From Theristus sp. LFF4_11 (Eukaryota; Nematoda; Chromadorea; Monhysterida; Xyalidae), in contig JASANC010001995.1 in assembly GCA_030248135.1 (NCBI GenBank), forward strand, positions 20,210 to 84,209: 64,000 nt of DNA. The letters run 5' to 3'. Below the pieces are notes generated by a model. The model worked only from the letters and a program-made list of their open reading frames with translations. It had not been told where the DNA came from and ran no database searches. The position numbers and the translations under genes were made by a program. Each line of letters opens with the position of its first letter. The stretch's first letter is position 1. This document shows positions 1 to 11,100 of the stretch, piece by piece.

Positions 1-403
1 TCAATTCAGTTGATGAGGCTACCCCTCTTCTTCTGCATTTGCTGGTGTTGGTCGGACCGAAAGGCAGAGATGAGAGAACTATCATACAATTTTTGTTGAA
101 TTGACGGTTTTCCGAATCGGTCATTACGCGCTTTTTTGGACTTCATCGAAATGTGTTACCTTTTATGCAAAAAGAATGTTGTTGTGAGCAACAAACGTTA
201 CATTGTTGACTTCAATGTTTGTCTTGTGGAATGTTCTTCTCACAGCCAGCAGGTGAAGCTTTGCACATCCTTCTTTGGATTGTAGGTATAAAATCAAAGC
301 AGTGCCACGTTTTTTAAGTTTAAAGTTAAGCTTGCTACTTCTAATGGAACAATACGACTGAATGAGAAGAAGAAAAAGATATCAGTCAGGAGTATTTTTA
401 AAA

Positions 404-447
404 GCGAGGTTCGAACTTTCCACCTACAGAACGGCAGACAGACACAG
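404..447 (-). repeat. fragment of tRNA-derived SINE
   Basis: Contains a TTCGAAC B-box-like core followed by a stretch nearly identical to the longer copy at 24764-24842 (the CTTTCCACCTA block and the AGAACGGCA block). It lies just downstream of the SKP1 exon that ends at 491. Only the T-arm/anticodon-side portion is present. Confidence 0.4.
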
Positions 448-490
448 ACAAACCCAACACTACATTTTTCTCAAAACGACCGAAACCAAC

Positions 491-2101
491 CAGAATCAAC
501 TCAAACAGCGTGCCCTGGTCGACTTTCAGGAACTCGGCGTCCCAGGAGCAAATGTCGTCGGTGCGTTTCTCCTTGTTGTCGTCGTCGTCGGGCGGAATTG
601 GATCGTCCTTGTGGTAGACACACCACTGGATCACCTAAACGCAAATGAAACTCGTGAAAACTTTGATGGACATATCTTATATGCAACATTTTGTTTCGTT
701 CTGATGCCCGCGCGAATGCATTTTCTTGTGAAAAATTTTATCACCGTCTTTCGTCAATCATCATAGCAGAAGCGATTTGGCAGATAGATATGTTTTCGGT
801 TTTGAGTTTTTGCCGCAGTTGACTTTTAGATGGTTTTGTGCGTAGAGTGAATAATGATTTTGCAATTTGAAAAATATGAATGTGCGCATTTTGTATTAAT
901 CGGGGAAAATCATTGACCAAAGCGAGAGTGAAACTAATTCAAATTACTAACCCGCCCATTTGTCTCATCATGGTTCAAGAAAGCTGAATTCACCTTTCTT
1001 AGTCTTATCTTCTTTCATTCATTGCAAAAAACGTTTCAAATCACAGACAATCCGCTGATTGACCGCTTAAATTGAGCTCAATGATTAGTGCAACAAGCTC
1101 AATACAGCCAATCACCGTTTGCCACATTTGAAATGCCAGAATGAATGAATAAATGAATGAATGAAAAAAAATGCGCATGCCTGACCCAGCACTGACCTTT
1201 TTCAGTATAGGTGACGTGACGTTCTGCAGCGGAATGGCCTCCGGCTGCTCTTCCGGCTCCATGCCCAAATCTACAGATGAGACAAACAAAAAAATCGTTC
1301 AAAAACTGATAAGCCAGATCATGGATATGAAGTGAACTATTGCACATTTACTTGAACTTGTCAGGTGGAGGGGGGGATACCGAAAAGCTGCCATGACTTT
1401 TAATGACATTAGTTTTTTAACAGGCTGGTTTTCGTGCACAAGCACAGGCATCAGAAAATCAATTTGGTTACCTCTTCTCAAAATTGATAAATAAAAAGCC
1501 AATATTTTATCATGCGAAGGAGATTAGCCGAACAACTGTCAACAAAGTCCGCTTTGCTGTGCGTGACAAGCGCATGCTAATGCAACACATGTAGTCATTT
1601 CGGTCTGCTGACACGTTCGAAGAAGCCACAAACTGTACTTTACATCACAACGAACCGAAGAAGCAATCAATCGTCAAATAAAACACAAATTAATAAAATT
1701 AAAAAAAAAACCAAAACAAACTAATATATAAACAAAACCTTGCAGCATGGTGTTGATCGTGTTTGAGAGTTTGATCACGTCCAAGTCGACCTCAATCGTT
1801 TCACCATCTGAACTGGTCACCTGAAATTGACAGAAAAGGGAATGAAGCGAGTGCTTCCCAATGACATTTGTTCAGCAACAGAAACTGCCAGTCAGTTCTG
1901 TCACTGGTGGATGTCTTTTGTCGTCGAAAACAGGGCAATACATCAAGCAAGCACACCATGCAACTTGCAATTTCCATCTCATCCATCTGAGTGAAAACCA
2001 CCACAGTTTTATTTTCTGCTTGATCTCCATTGTACCTTTATGACGCCGCCCGTTGAGTTTGTCGCATTATTTTCAGCGCCGGAGGTTTTGCTGTTGTTCA
2101 T
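491..2101 (-). CDS. SKP1: SKP1-like SCF ubiquitin ligase adaptor (5' part, 4 exons, 3' end off window)
   Basis: SKP1 links F-box proteins to CUL1 in SCF ubiquitin ligases. Minus-strand coding exons read 2101-2036, 1820-1739, 1270-1197 and 634-491; all junctions are GT-AG and phases match (0, 1, 0, 0). The 122 residues include SSDGE near the N-terminus, TINTMLQDLGM, a PLQNV..PILKKVIQWC block, [14 protein letters not shown] and [15 protein letters not shown], all hallmarks of SKP1. The first exon adds an Asn/Ser/Thr-rich leader of about 20 residues before the beta-strand where human SKP1 simply starts. The final exon (about 40 residues, the F-box-contacting helices) was not found between 1 and 490 and should lie to the left. 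The donor after residue 122 is GTTGGT. Family assignment is very secure; the start at 2101 is the only Met in frame before the conserved region. Confidence 0.93.
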
Positions 2102-2401
2102 GTTTAGTTTTTTGGAGCGTTGTTGTCTATCAGGCTCGGGCTCTTCGCTCTTGTTGTCTCGCAAGATTTGTGAATCACGGGATGAAAATTGTAACTGATT
2201 GACCAATAGTATTCAGTCCAGCTTTCCTGCACCAAAATTTTAAAAAACCAAATCAACGAAAAAAAAGATAAAAGCTCCCCGAGTCCCCGGCCCGGCCCGG
2301 CCCCGGTCGGGTCCTTGGACCTTGACAAACATACGGATATTTTACGGGGGGTTTACGGAGCAGGCTTAACATAAGTACTGCTACTGACATTGAGGTGCAC
2401 G

Positions 2402-4205
2402 TAGGGTTAGGGGAAAAAAAAAATCCGGATTTTTTTTTAAATTAAAAAAAAAATTTTTTTTTTTAAAAAAAATTTTTTTTTTACAAGTTAGGTTTGTTCG
2501 AAGCGTCTCGTCGAGCTGAGTTCATCTAGACTATTTTCAGAACGATCCGGAAAACTATAAGAACGAAAATCGTGTTTTATTGAAATTATGTCCATTTCAT
2601 AGAGGGAAAGTTGCATTTTCAACAGTAAAACAGGACAATTTTCGACGTGTACTTGAATATTGAACCGTTCTTAGTTGTTCCTCTTTAGAAAATTACCAAA
2701 ATTTGACTGTGTTCAAAAATTCCTGTTTGCTGTAGCTAATTCGGCAACCCCTGTCGACCCGGTCGCCCCCCCCCCAAGACACTTACTTTCAGGTTCAACC
2801 AGCTATGCTATCTGCCGCATGGCGAGAGCCCACTCTTCAAATCATCGTATCGAAAACACGTACCATGATTTCGCGATCACGTTGCGGGCAACTGACAGAC
2901 GCAAGTTTAACACGTTAGTTTAGCTCAGCACGCAAGTTTTAACATTTGGCCATGTTATCGGGTATCTGAAAAACGGTCGTGTGATGTGGTATTAACCAAC
3001 ATCTCCGCTCCAATTGTTTAACAATATATAGCACAACTCCATTGTAGACCTATAACATACGCCAATCAACAAGATATCATGTTCATCTCATGGCCTACCA
3101 ACTGAAAAACATGTTCTAAGTTGCAAGAAAACGATTTCTGAAACGATATTTCAATTCAGTTAAGTCATTTCAACGCTAAAAATTGACTCTAGAAGTCATC
3201 CAAATCGAAAAACATGGAGTACGTCGGTCAAAATGACCAAATAATGACATGTACCTAAGCACTAGGGTTGTTAAAAAAAACAAAAATCGTCATTTTTGTT
3301 TTTTTTTTTAAAAAAAAAATTTTTTTTTTAAAAAAAAAAATTTCAAAAATCAAAGTTGTGCTAAATCAATCAGGGAGTCCGAAGAACCACATATGATATG
3401 CAAGCGCCTCCCGAATGACTCCCGTATGGCGGAACTTTGCAGATTTTGTTTTGGTGACCTCAATTACCCCTTTTCCAAACCGTCACCATGCCTCTTCTTG
3501 TGTTTTGACCTCCAAAACGTCACTAATTGTCCCCAGCTAAGCTAATGCTAAAGTGAAGACAAACATACCGCCTTGAAATTCGATCAATTCTTCTGATGGT
3601 GTCGCGACGACACGACACGAAGCAGCAACCAGACAACGTAGCGCTTGCAAACGGAGCAGCGAGCGCAATCGGACGCTCTGCGATGCGAATCGTCACCTTA
3701 TCTGCATCGGAAATGGTAGGCTAAGCTTTGGGACGCTCAAAAACTTCATCGCAGATGTTGTCGAAGCCTAAAATCAGTCGGTAAAACGGCCCAAAATCGA
3801 CTGCTAAAGGTTTTACGAGGTATAATCAAAGAAAATTTTTGTTGAACTTTCGAAAAATTGTGCCAAAATTGAGGTTTTCAGAGCATATTAGAGGAAAATT
3901 TTTCGAATTTTTTTTTTTAAAAAAAAAAATCGGCATTTTTGTTTTTTTTTAATCACTTTTTTTTTTAAAAAAAAAATTTTCATTTTTGTTTAACAACCCT
4001 ACTAAGCACACAAAGAAGTTGGGAAGAAAATTTGGTTTGAACTTTCAAAAAATTATGCCATAAATCGAATTTTCAGAGCAAAGTAGAAGAAAAATTTTTC
4101 AAATTTTTTTTTTAAGTTTGAAAAAAAAAATCCAAATTTTTTTTAAAAAAAAAAAACGAAAAAAAAAATAAAAAAAAAATTTTTTTTTCAAAGCCCCTAA
4201 CCCTA
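2402..4205. mobile_element. hAT-type non-autonomous element, copy 1 (contains a nested element)
   Basis: The ends are inverted, TAGGGTTAGGGG at 2402 and CCCCTAACCCTA ending at 4205. The flanks carry an 8-bp direct repeat GGTGCACG (2394-2401 and 4206-4213). An 8-bp duplication and TAGGG-type ends fit the hAT superfamily. Long A/T homopolymer runs follow each end. No transposase coding was found, so it must have been moved in trans. A second, inverted and damaged copy is at about 39220-40234, and an end fragment is at about 41688-41818. A separate element sits inside at 3263-4001. Confidence 0.75.
3263..4001. mobile_element. nested 739-bp hAT-type MITE
   Basis: Inverted ends TAGGGTTGTTAAA at 3263 and TTTAACAACCCTA ending at 4001, flanked by perfect 8-bp duplications CTAAGCAC (3255-3262 and 4002-4009). 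It sits inside the larger element at 2402-4205. The sister copy of that host element at about 39220-40234 has the same sequence uninterrupted, with one CTAAGCAC (39410-39417, reverse strand), so insertion here is directly visible. No coding potential was seen. Related half copies make up the cluster at 38244-39200. Confidence 0.85.
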
Positions 4206-4435
4206 GGTGCACGTGCGAAGTGACGTGATTGAGAACACGATTTTTTTGTAAATTAATTAAAAAATGTTGAAAATTTTTTTCTTTAACTAAGAAAAACCGC
4301 AAAGCTTCATTATGATATGCACCTGCCCCGCATCCGCATTGCTCATTGCTCATGATCCACTAGCGTGCGTGCACACGCTCCGCACTCAACATAAACTCGT
4401 TCAAAATGCAGTTATTTTCATTCTTTGTTTCTTAA

Positions 4436-4870
4436 AAAGGCTTGGCTTAGGTTAGGATTAGGTTAGGAACAGGTTTTGCTTAAGATTTGGTTTAGGTTTG
4501 GTAGGTTTAGGGAGATGGAGATCGGGGAGGTGAGAGGAGAGGGGGGAGGGGGGGTGGTCGGGGGGGTGCGAAAGGAGGGGGGTAAGGGAGGGGGGGGGGA
4601 TTATTGGGGGGTGATAATTTTTATGAGGAAAACGATTTTGGCATCGTGATTAATGAGATGGTCAAGTTATCTTTTCGCTATTTATGGACTTATAGACAAA
4701 AATCATGATTTTCGAAAAAAATTTTAGGGTGTGCAGAATGGGGGGGGGGTGCCGCGACAAATCGGGGGGGGGGGGGGGGGTGTCGGCTTCGAGGGGGGGT
4801 ACGAGGGGGGGTGGGGGGGGGGGTGGCCCCCCCGCCGCGTCCCCCCCCCCCCCCCGCGACGGAGCGTACA
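4436..4870. repeat. TTAGG-like and G-tract-rich repeat
   Basis: Starts with degenerate TTAGG-type words (4436-4510), then long G runs broken by short spacers (4530-4610, 4740-4830) and a C run (4838-4856). The stretch 4660-4740 closely resembles 40315-40400 (both have ATCATGATTTTCGAAAAAAA and GGGTGTGCAGAA), so this is a dispersed repeat. The shared AAAGGCTTGGCTTAGG word recurs at about 40843 and 52692. Homopolymer lengths may be assembly-sensitive. Confidence 0.5.
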
Positions 4871-5102
4871 ACCAACCAGAAAAACAAGATTTTTCGATCG
4901 AGTCGAAACTATTCTAGGGTGCCTTAGTTATGGACTCGTCCCGTCCGTTTGTAATGCCCCTTTTTTAAAACTCGTTTTACTTTTATCTTGTCTTGGCTCG
5001 CACTCGCAATAACCGTTTTGACATTCTGTTGTAGTTTCCGTCGACTGCTGGACCGATTTGTGCTTTAGCGACTGACCTGAAAAAGAAGTCTGAATTCGAC
5101 AT

Positions 5103-8100
5103 ATGGTAAGCAAAAAACAAAAGCTGGCAATTATGCTTTAACGAAAATAACGTCGTATTCACATTAACATTTTTTCTTCACACAAGGCTATTCTTGGATT
5201 TCACATTGTGTTGACGTTGATTTCGGCTAGCGTGCTACAGAAATTATCGGCGCGGTACTCGTTTGGACGGAAACTTTTGAGTTCCGGGTTAGTTGTGAAC
5301 AAAGTGCAGCACTTCCTTCCTTGTCGCACAGCGACAGCAGTCTCAGTTTCCACTCAGTTTTTAATTTTGGCGCTTTCCTATTTTAGCGTAACTTTCCACA
5401 AATAGAGTAACTTTGATATTTTAGCGTAACTTTCAACAAATAAAGTAACTTTGATATTTTACCGTAACTTTCAACAAATAAAGTAACTTTGATATTTTAC
5501 CGTAACTTTGATATTTTAGCGTAACTTTCAATATGTTACGCTAAAATAGGATAGGGCTTGGTACTGTCCTATTTTAGCGTATCAACATATAAACAGCTCA
5601 TTTAAAGCTATTTCAGCCGAGAAACTTTGTAAACCTACGTTATTTTGCACGGAGATTTCAAATTTTGACCTTGTGGGTTACGGTAACGCCCGGTTTGGTC
5701 CCAACACAATATTAGTTCCGTCAACAATCCACAAACAGCTTGGTAACCGCAACCAAATTAGTGAAGCAAGTTACTGTAGATTAGGGTTGTTTTGCACGCA
5801 GATTTTGAATTTCAGCTTTCCGGATTACGGTAACGCCTGGTTTGGTCTGAACACGATATTAGTTCCATGAACAACCCACAAACAGCTTGGTAACCGCAAC
5901 CAAACCGGCGAAACATGCTAGATTAGTGTTGTTTTGCATGCAGATTTTAAATTTAAACCTTGTGGGTTACGGAAACGCCTGGTTTGGTCTCAACTCGATC
6001 TTAGTTCTATGAACAACCCACAAACAGCTTGGTAACCGCAACCAAACAAGTGAAACAAGCTAGATTAAGGTTGTTTTGCACGGAGATTTTAAATTTAAAC
6101 TTTGTGGGTTACGGTAACGCCTGGTTTGGTCTCAACACGATCTTAGTTCCATGAACAACCCACAAACAGCTTGGTAACCGCAACCAAACCGGCGAAACAT
6201 GCTAGATTAGTGTTGTTTTGCATGCAGATTTTAAATTTAAACCTTGTGGGTTACGGAAACGCCTGGTTTGGTCTCAACTCGATCTTAGTTCTATGAACAA
6301 CCCACAAACAGCTTGGTAACCGCAACCAAACAAGTGAAACAAGCTAGATTAAGGTTGTTTTGCACGGAGATTTTAAATTTAAACCTTGTGGGTTACGGTA
6401 ACGTCTGGTTTGGTCTGAAAACGATGTTAGTTTTACCAACAACCCATAAACAGCTTGGTAACCGCAACCGAACCGGTGAATCATGCTATATTAAAATCAA
6501 CTATGCCATTGAATGTTGAGCGATCATAAAATACGTTGCCTACATAACCTGTCCTTCAATTGTAAACCAACCGTTTCCAAAAAACGAGAGAGGGGGCGGG
6601 GAGAATTTAACAACCACTTGCTTCACGAACACGTAAATAAATTATAAATAAACGTAAATAAATAAATTTTTGTATCTTTTTCACGGAAATAAGTTCCTGT
6701 TGGGACCAAACCAGGCGTTACCGTAACCCACAAGGTTTAAATTTAAAATTGCGTGCAAAACAACACGAACAGTTGTTTAGGTTTGGTTGGGTTAAGGTTT
6801 GTAGATTGTTGGTAGAATAGATTGTATTGGGACAAATAGGGTTAGTAATACAAAGCTGAAATTCAAAATCTGCGTGCAAAACAACCTTAATCTAGCTTGT
6901 TTCACCGCTTTGGTTGCGGTTACCAAGCTGTTTGTGGGTTGTTCATGGATCTAAGATCGTGTTGAGACCAAACCAGGCGTTACCGTAATCCGTAAAGCTG
7001 AAATTCAAAATCTGCGTGCAAAACAACCTTAATCTAGCTTGTTTCACCGGTTTGGTTGCGGTTACCAAGCTGTTTGTGGGTTGTTGATAAAACTAAGATC
7101 GTATTGAGACCAAACCAGGCGTTACCGTAATCCAGAAAGTTGAAATTCAAAATCTGCGTGCAAAACAATCTTAATCTAGCATGTTTCACCGGTTTGGTTG
7201 CGGTTACCAAGCTGTTTGTGGGTTGTTGATGAAACTAAGATCGTATTGAGACCAAACCAGGCGTTACCGTAATCCAGAAAGCTGAAATTCAAAATCTGCG
7301 TGTAAAACAATCTTAATCTAGCTTGTTTCACCGGTTTGGTTGCGGTTACCAAGCTGTTTGTGGGTTGTTGATGGAACTAAGATCGTGTTGAGACCAAACG
7401 AAATGTTACCGTAACCCACAAGGTTTAAATTTGAAATCTCCATGCAAAACAACCTTAATCTAACTTGTTTCACTAATTTGGTTGCGGTTACCAAGCTGTT
7501 TGTGGATTGTTGACGGAACTAATATCGTGTTGGGACCAAACCGAGCGTTACCGTAACCCACAAGGTCAAAATTTGAAATCTCGTGCAAAATAACGTAGGT
7601 TTACAAAGTTTCCGGTGAAATACTTTAAATGATTGTTTATATTTGATACGCTAAAATAGGACAATATCTTAGCTAACATATTAAAATTACTAAAATAGGA
7701 TATTATTATCGAAAATTGAAAGTTACGGTAAAATATCAAAGTTACTTTATTTGTTGAAAGTTACGGTAAAATATCAAAGTTACTTTATTTGTTGAAAGTT
7801 ACGCTAAAATATCAAAGTTACTTTATTTGTGGAAAGTTACTCTATTTGTGGAAAGTTACGCTAAAATAGGAAAGCGCCTTAATTTTAATTTTGAATATAC
7901 TCTTTCGAATTTTGTGATAAGAAGGTTCGTTATTTGTGAATGAATGGTTTCTGTGCGAAAGGTTTTTTTTCGTTGACTTGTATTTGGATTATTGTTTGGG
8001 TTTGGCATTTTCGATTGTTTTGTATTTTTTTTGATGATGATCTGGTTTTGATTGTTTGATGTCTTGATTTTCAAGGTTGAAACGCTATTTGCAACCATCG

Positions 8101-11100
8101 GACGCTGAGATCAAACAGGCAGCCGGTTATGCGTCCGATAAGAATCGACGGAAGAAACGAAACCATCATGAGTGAGTTTGTCAAGTTGGTGTACAGTCGA
8201 AATCATCGTCGTACATTGTGCAACAGAGCGTGTGCGTTTTGTGCAATGTGGCTTTTTGATCTGTCACGTTGATTGGATACACTGAGCGGCCAGAGAACCA
8301 ATCAGTGAGTCCCATTCAAAATCAAAAACCGCAAATCAGTACGGCGGTGTGTCCAGTTGTTATTTGAGACACATTGATTCGAGCTGCATTTGAAGTGGTT
8401 GCTTTCTTTATTGTCTTTCGAGCATTATTCGCCATCCGTGTTTTGTCTTCATACTTATATATGACATGCAAATGAAGTGTTGGTTCGAGTTTGACCACGT
8501 GATGCATGCAGAATGGCATATGCATCACGTGGTCAACTAATCTGCGAATTGTCTATCGTATTGAAATAGACTGCACACTCCTTCCAATAATCGCCAGCAC
8601 TCGGCGGCACCAGTGAAAACGGGTGCGATTGTACCAACGAAACAAAATGCTCTCCGTCTCTTCGTGCGTTGCAGTAAAAACGACGCGGACGAGTCGAGCA
8701 GCTTCGCGGTGCCGAAGTCGCTTGCACTGGAGCTGCGCGAGTGTCCGATCAAAGGCTACGACGTCCTACAGCTGCCGTTCTACGTCGAGTACCGCTGGGT
8801 GATCGACTTCACTTTGGCGACGGTCGCCGTGTACAGCGTGTCCGAGTGCTACCTGTACTTGACACACGGCGTGTTCACCAGTGAAGTCAACCTGTCCGTC
8901 ATCTGGTGTCTCGTGTTGCTCGGATTGTGCTTGTGCGTTGCCGCGAGTTGTTTATTTTTTGTTGTTGTTGCCATTCTTTCCATTCCTTTTCAATTCGGCG
9001 AAACGCAGAGGCAACTCCCGAGAAAACTCCGCACCTCTGCACTGCACACCATTTGCTGATTGGCCAATCTCGTTCATGGGCTAGACTAGGCGGCTTTCAA
9101 AAAGTTGCAGTCGCAGTCGCATACTGACTTTTGCAGTCGACGAACTGCAGCTCGATTATTTTTGTCTTGTCTTTTGTCTTGGGCTAACTGATTGGTGTAA
9201 TGAACATCGGTGCAGCCAATCAGCGCGGTTTTCAGATTCGAAAAAGTGCTTGCAAAAAATGCGTGATTTTGACAATTGACAACTGCAGGCGATCGGGCTC
9301 TCTCAAAAAAAACGTTGCGGATTGTTGAATGAATCTGAAACCGCAATTTGTTGGAATGAAACTGAAGCTTTTTCATAAAAACTGTGTGCTGCTTTAGAGC
9401 GCCACAACAACTGTAAATCGCTCATATTTACTGTTTAATTTCGCAATTTTTTCAGAAAATCCCTGACGTCACTAACAGCGCTGTATTTTCGCTCGGCGCA
9501 AGACACCGGCGAACGCTCATTGGTACTCTGTATTGGCGCTGTTTATTTTCTCATTTCGTTCGCATTCCTGTTGGGTGTCGAGCGCTGCTTCGATGTGAAC
9601 CTTCATGGAGGCTCGTTTGCGGGGCTCTTTTTCGGATTTGTTTGTTCATGCTTGAGTCAAATATTTGCAGGGACGCATGAATCAATAAGCACGTTTCTCA
9701 GAAAAACATGCGATCGTCACACCGTCAACAACAACAAACGCTTGGCTATCCTTTCTGCATTCATAAGAAACATTTCAACACTAGCCGTGCCTTTCCTGCT
9801 TAGAATTCGTGAATTCACCCCACAAGACAACCGATTTTTGTTTAACTATGGTTTTTTTGCTCAAGGCTGATTGCTAGCAGATTTTTTTAAAGTTGCTGAT
9901 GATACTGATTTTTTATCGTTTTCTGTTCTCAATTTTAGCTTACGAAAACTTCACAGCGTCTGCGAACGAGTTCCTGAGAAACCAAGAACTGAATGTTAAA
10001 AGGTTCGGTTTCACTCGGTTTCAGTCTTAATTAATTAACAGAATTAATTGGGGTTGATCAGAAATGTGGGACACCGTGGCAGCACAGTCACAAACGACCG
10101 CACAAGACGGGCACACATTCGACATCAGCAGCAGCAAGCAGCGCGCGTGTTTGTCTGCTTTGTGACGTTGCAGTGTCTATTCATAGCACTGCAAACTATC
10201 ATAACACGCAATTCAAGTTTCAAGACAAAAACAAAGTTTCATGTTTTGTCGGCCCAACCAATCCATGCCGTCTCGGTCAGGTCGTCACAGACGTCCGTTC
10301 TGTTGTACGTGTTCTTCTCGGTGCTGTTCGGCTTTCTGGCCGGCATGCTTGTGTTTCCGGCGTTCCGCTACAGCAAAATGTACACCGACTCGTTGCGTCA
10401 TGCGGACGGACGGCCGCTCACGAAGTCCGGTCGTTTTCGCGTTTTTCTTGTTTTGGTTGAGTTTACAGAACAAAACAACTGTATTACCGTCTTTTTTTCA
10501 TTCGATTCTGCGACTCAATGCGCACATGGAAAGGAGATTTATTTTTGTGCTTGATGCAGTTATGCAAATTTGTCCAAGTGGCTCGATCGTATCTCAGGGA
10601 CGCTGGTCACGTGAGAGATTTTGAATACCTGCGTCAAGCATGCAACTGGTTTCAAATCTATGCGTACGCAAGTGAATCGCAGAAACAAAAAAGATGATAC
10701 GTGCATGTCGCCTACGGTTTGCTTGTTGCAGATTACTGATTCACGTGAACTTTTTCGCGCCAATCCTCTCGATGGTATTTTGGATGCGACCGTTCACCGT
10801 TAGTCTGTTGAGACGCGAGCCATCCGTGTTCGTTGCTGTTTTTCTTTCACGTTTTTTATAAACGTTCATGTTATAAGTTTTTGAGTTGTGGAACTTCACA
10901 ACACCGGTGATGATGGATGAGTGTTTCAGCAAAGTTTCGTTTTCCCGTAAAAGATCATATTTTGTTGACGTTCGTGCAGACGCAGACAGTGGGTCCACGT
11001 ACACTGTGGTGTGTTTTAAACACGAATTTTAACGTGATGTACTGTGTTTGCTTAACGTGTTTTGGCAAATCACCGTTCATGTCTGTACGACTACGTACAT

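Noticed and set aside
4436..4510. Interstitial telomere (TTAGG-like words), also 32080-32150
   Set aside because: Units are irregular and mixed with other words, without a tandem array of one exact unit.
5369..7878. CRISPR-like array, because of regularly spaced repeats
   Set aside because: Repeats are about 142-bp near-identical tandem units in mirrored arms with target duplications, in an animal intron; this is a foldback transposon.
9574..9643. Canonical GT donors for TMEM161 exon 5 at 9575 or 9644
   Set aside because: Both keep phase, but one drops about 12 conserved residues and the other adds about 11; the GC donor at 9611 aligns without a gap. Left open until RNA evidence.
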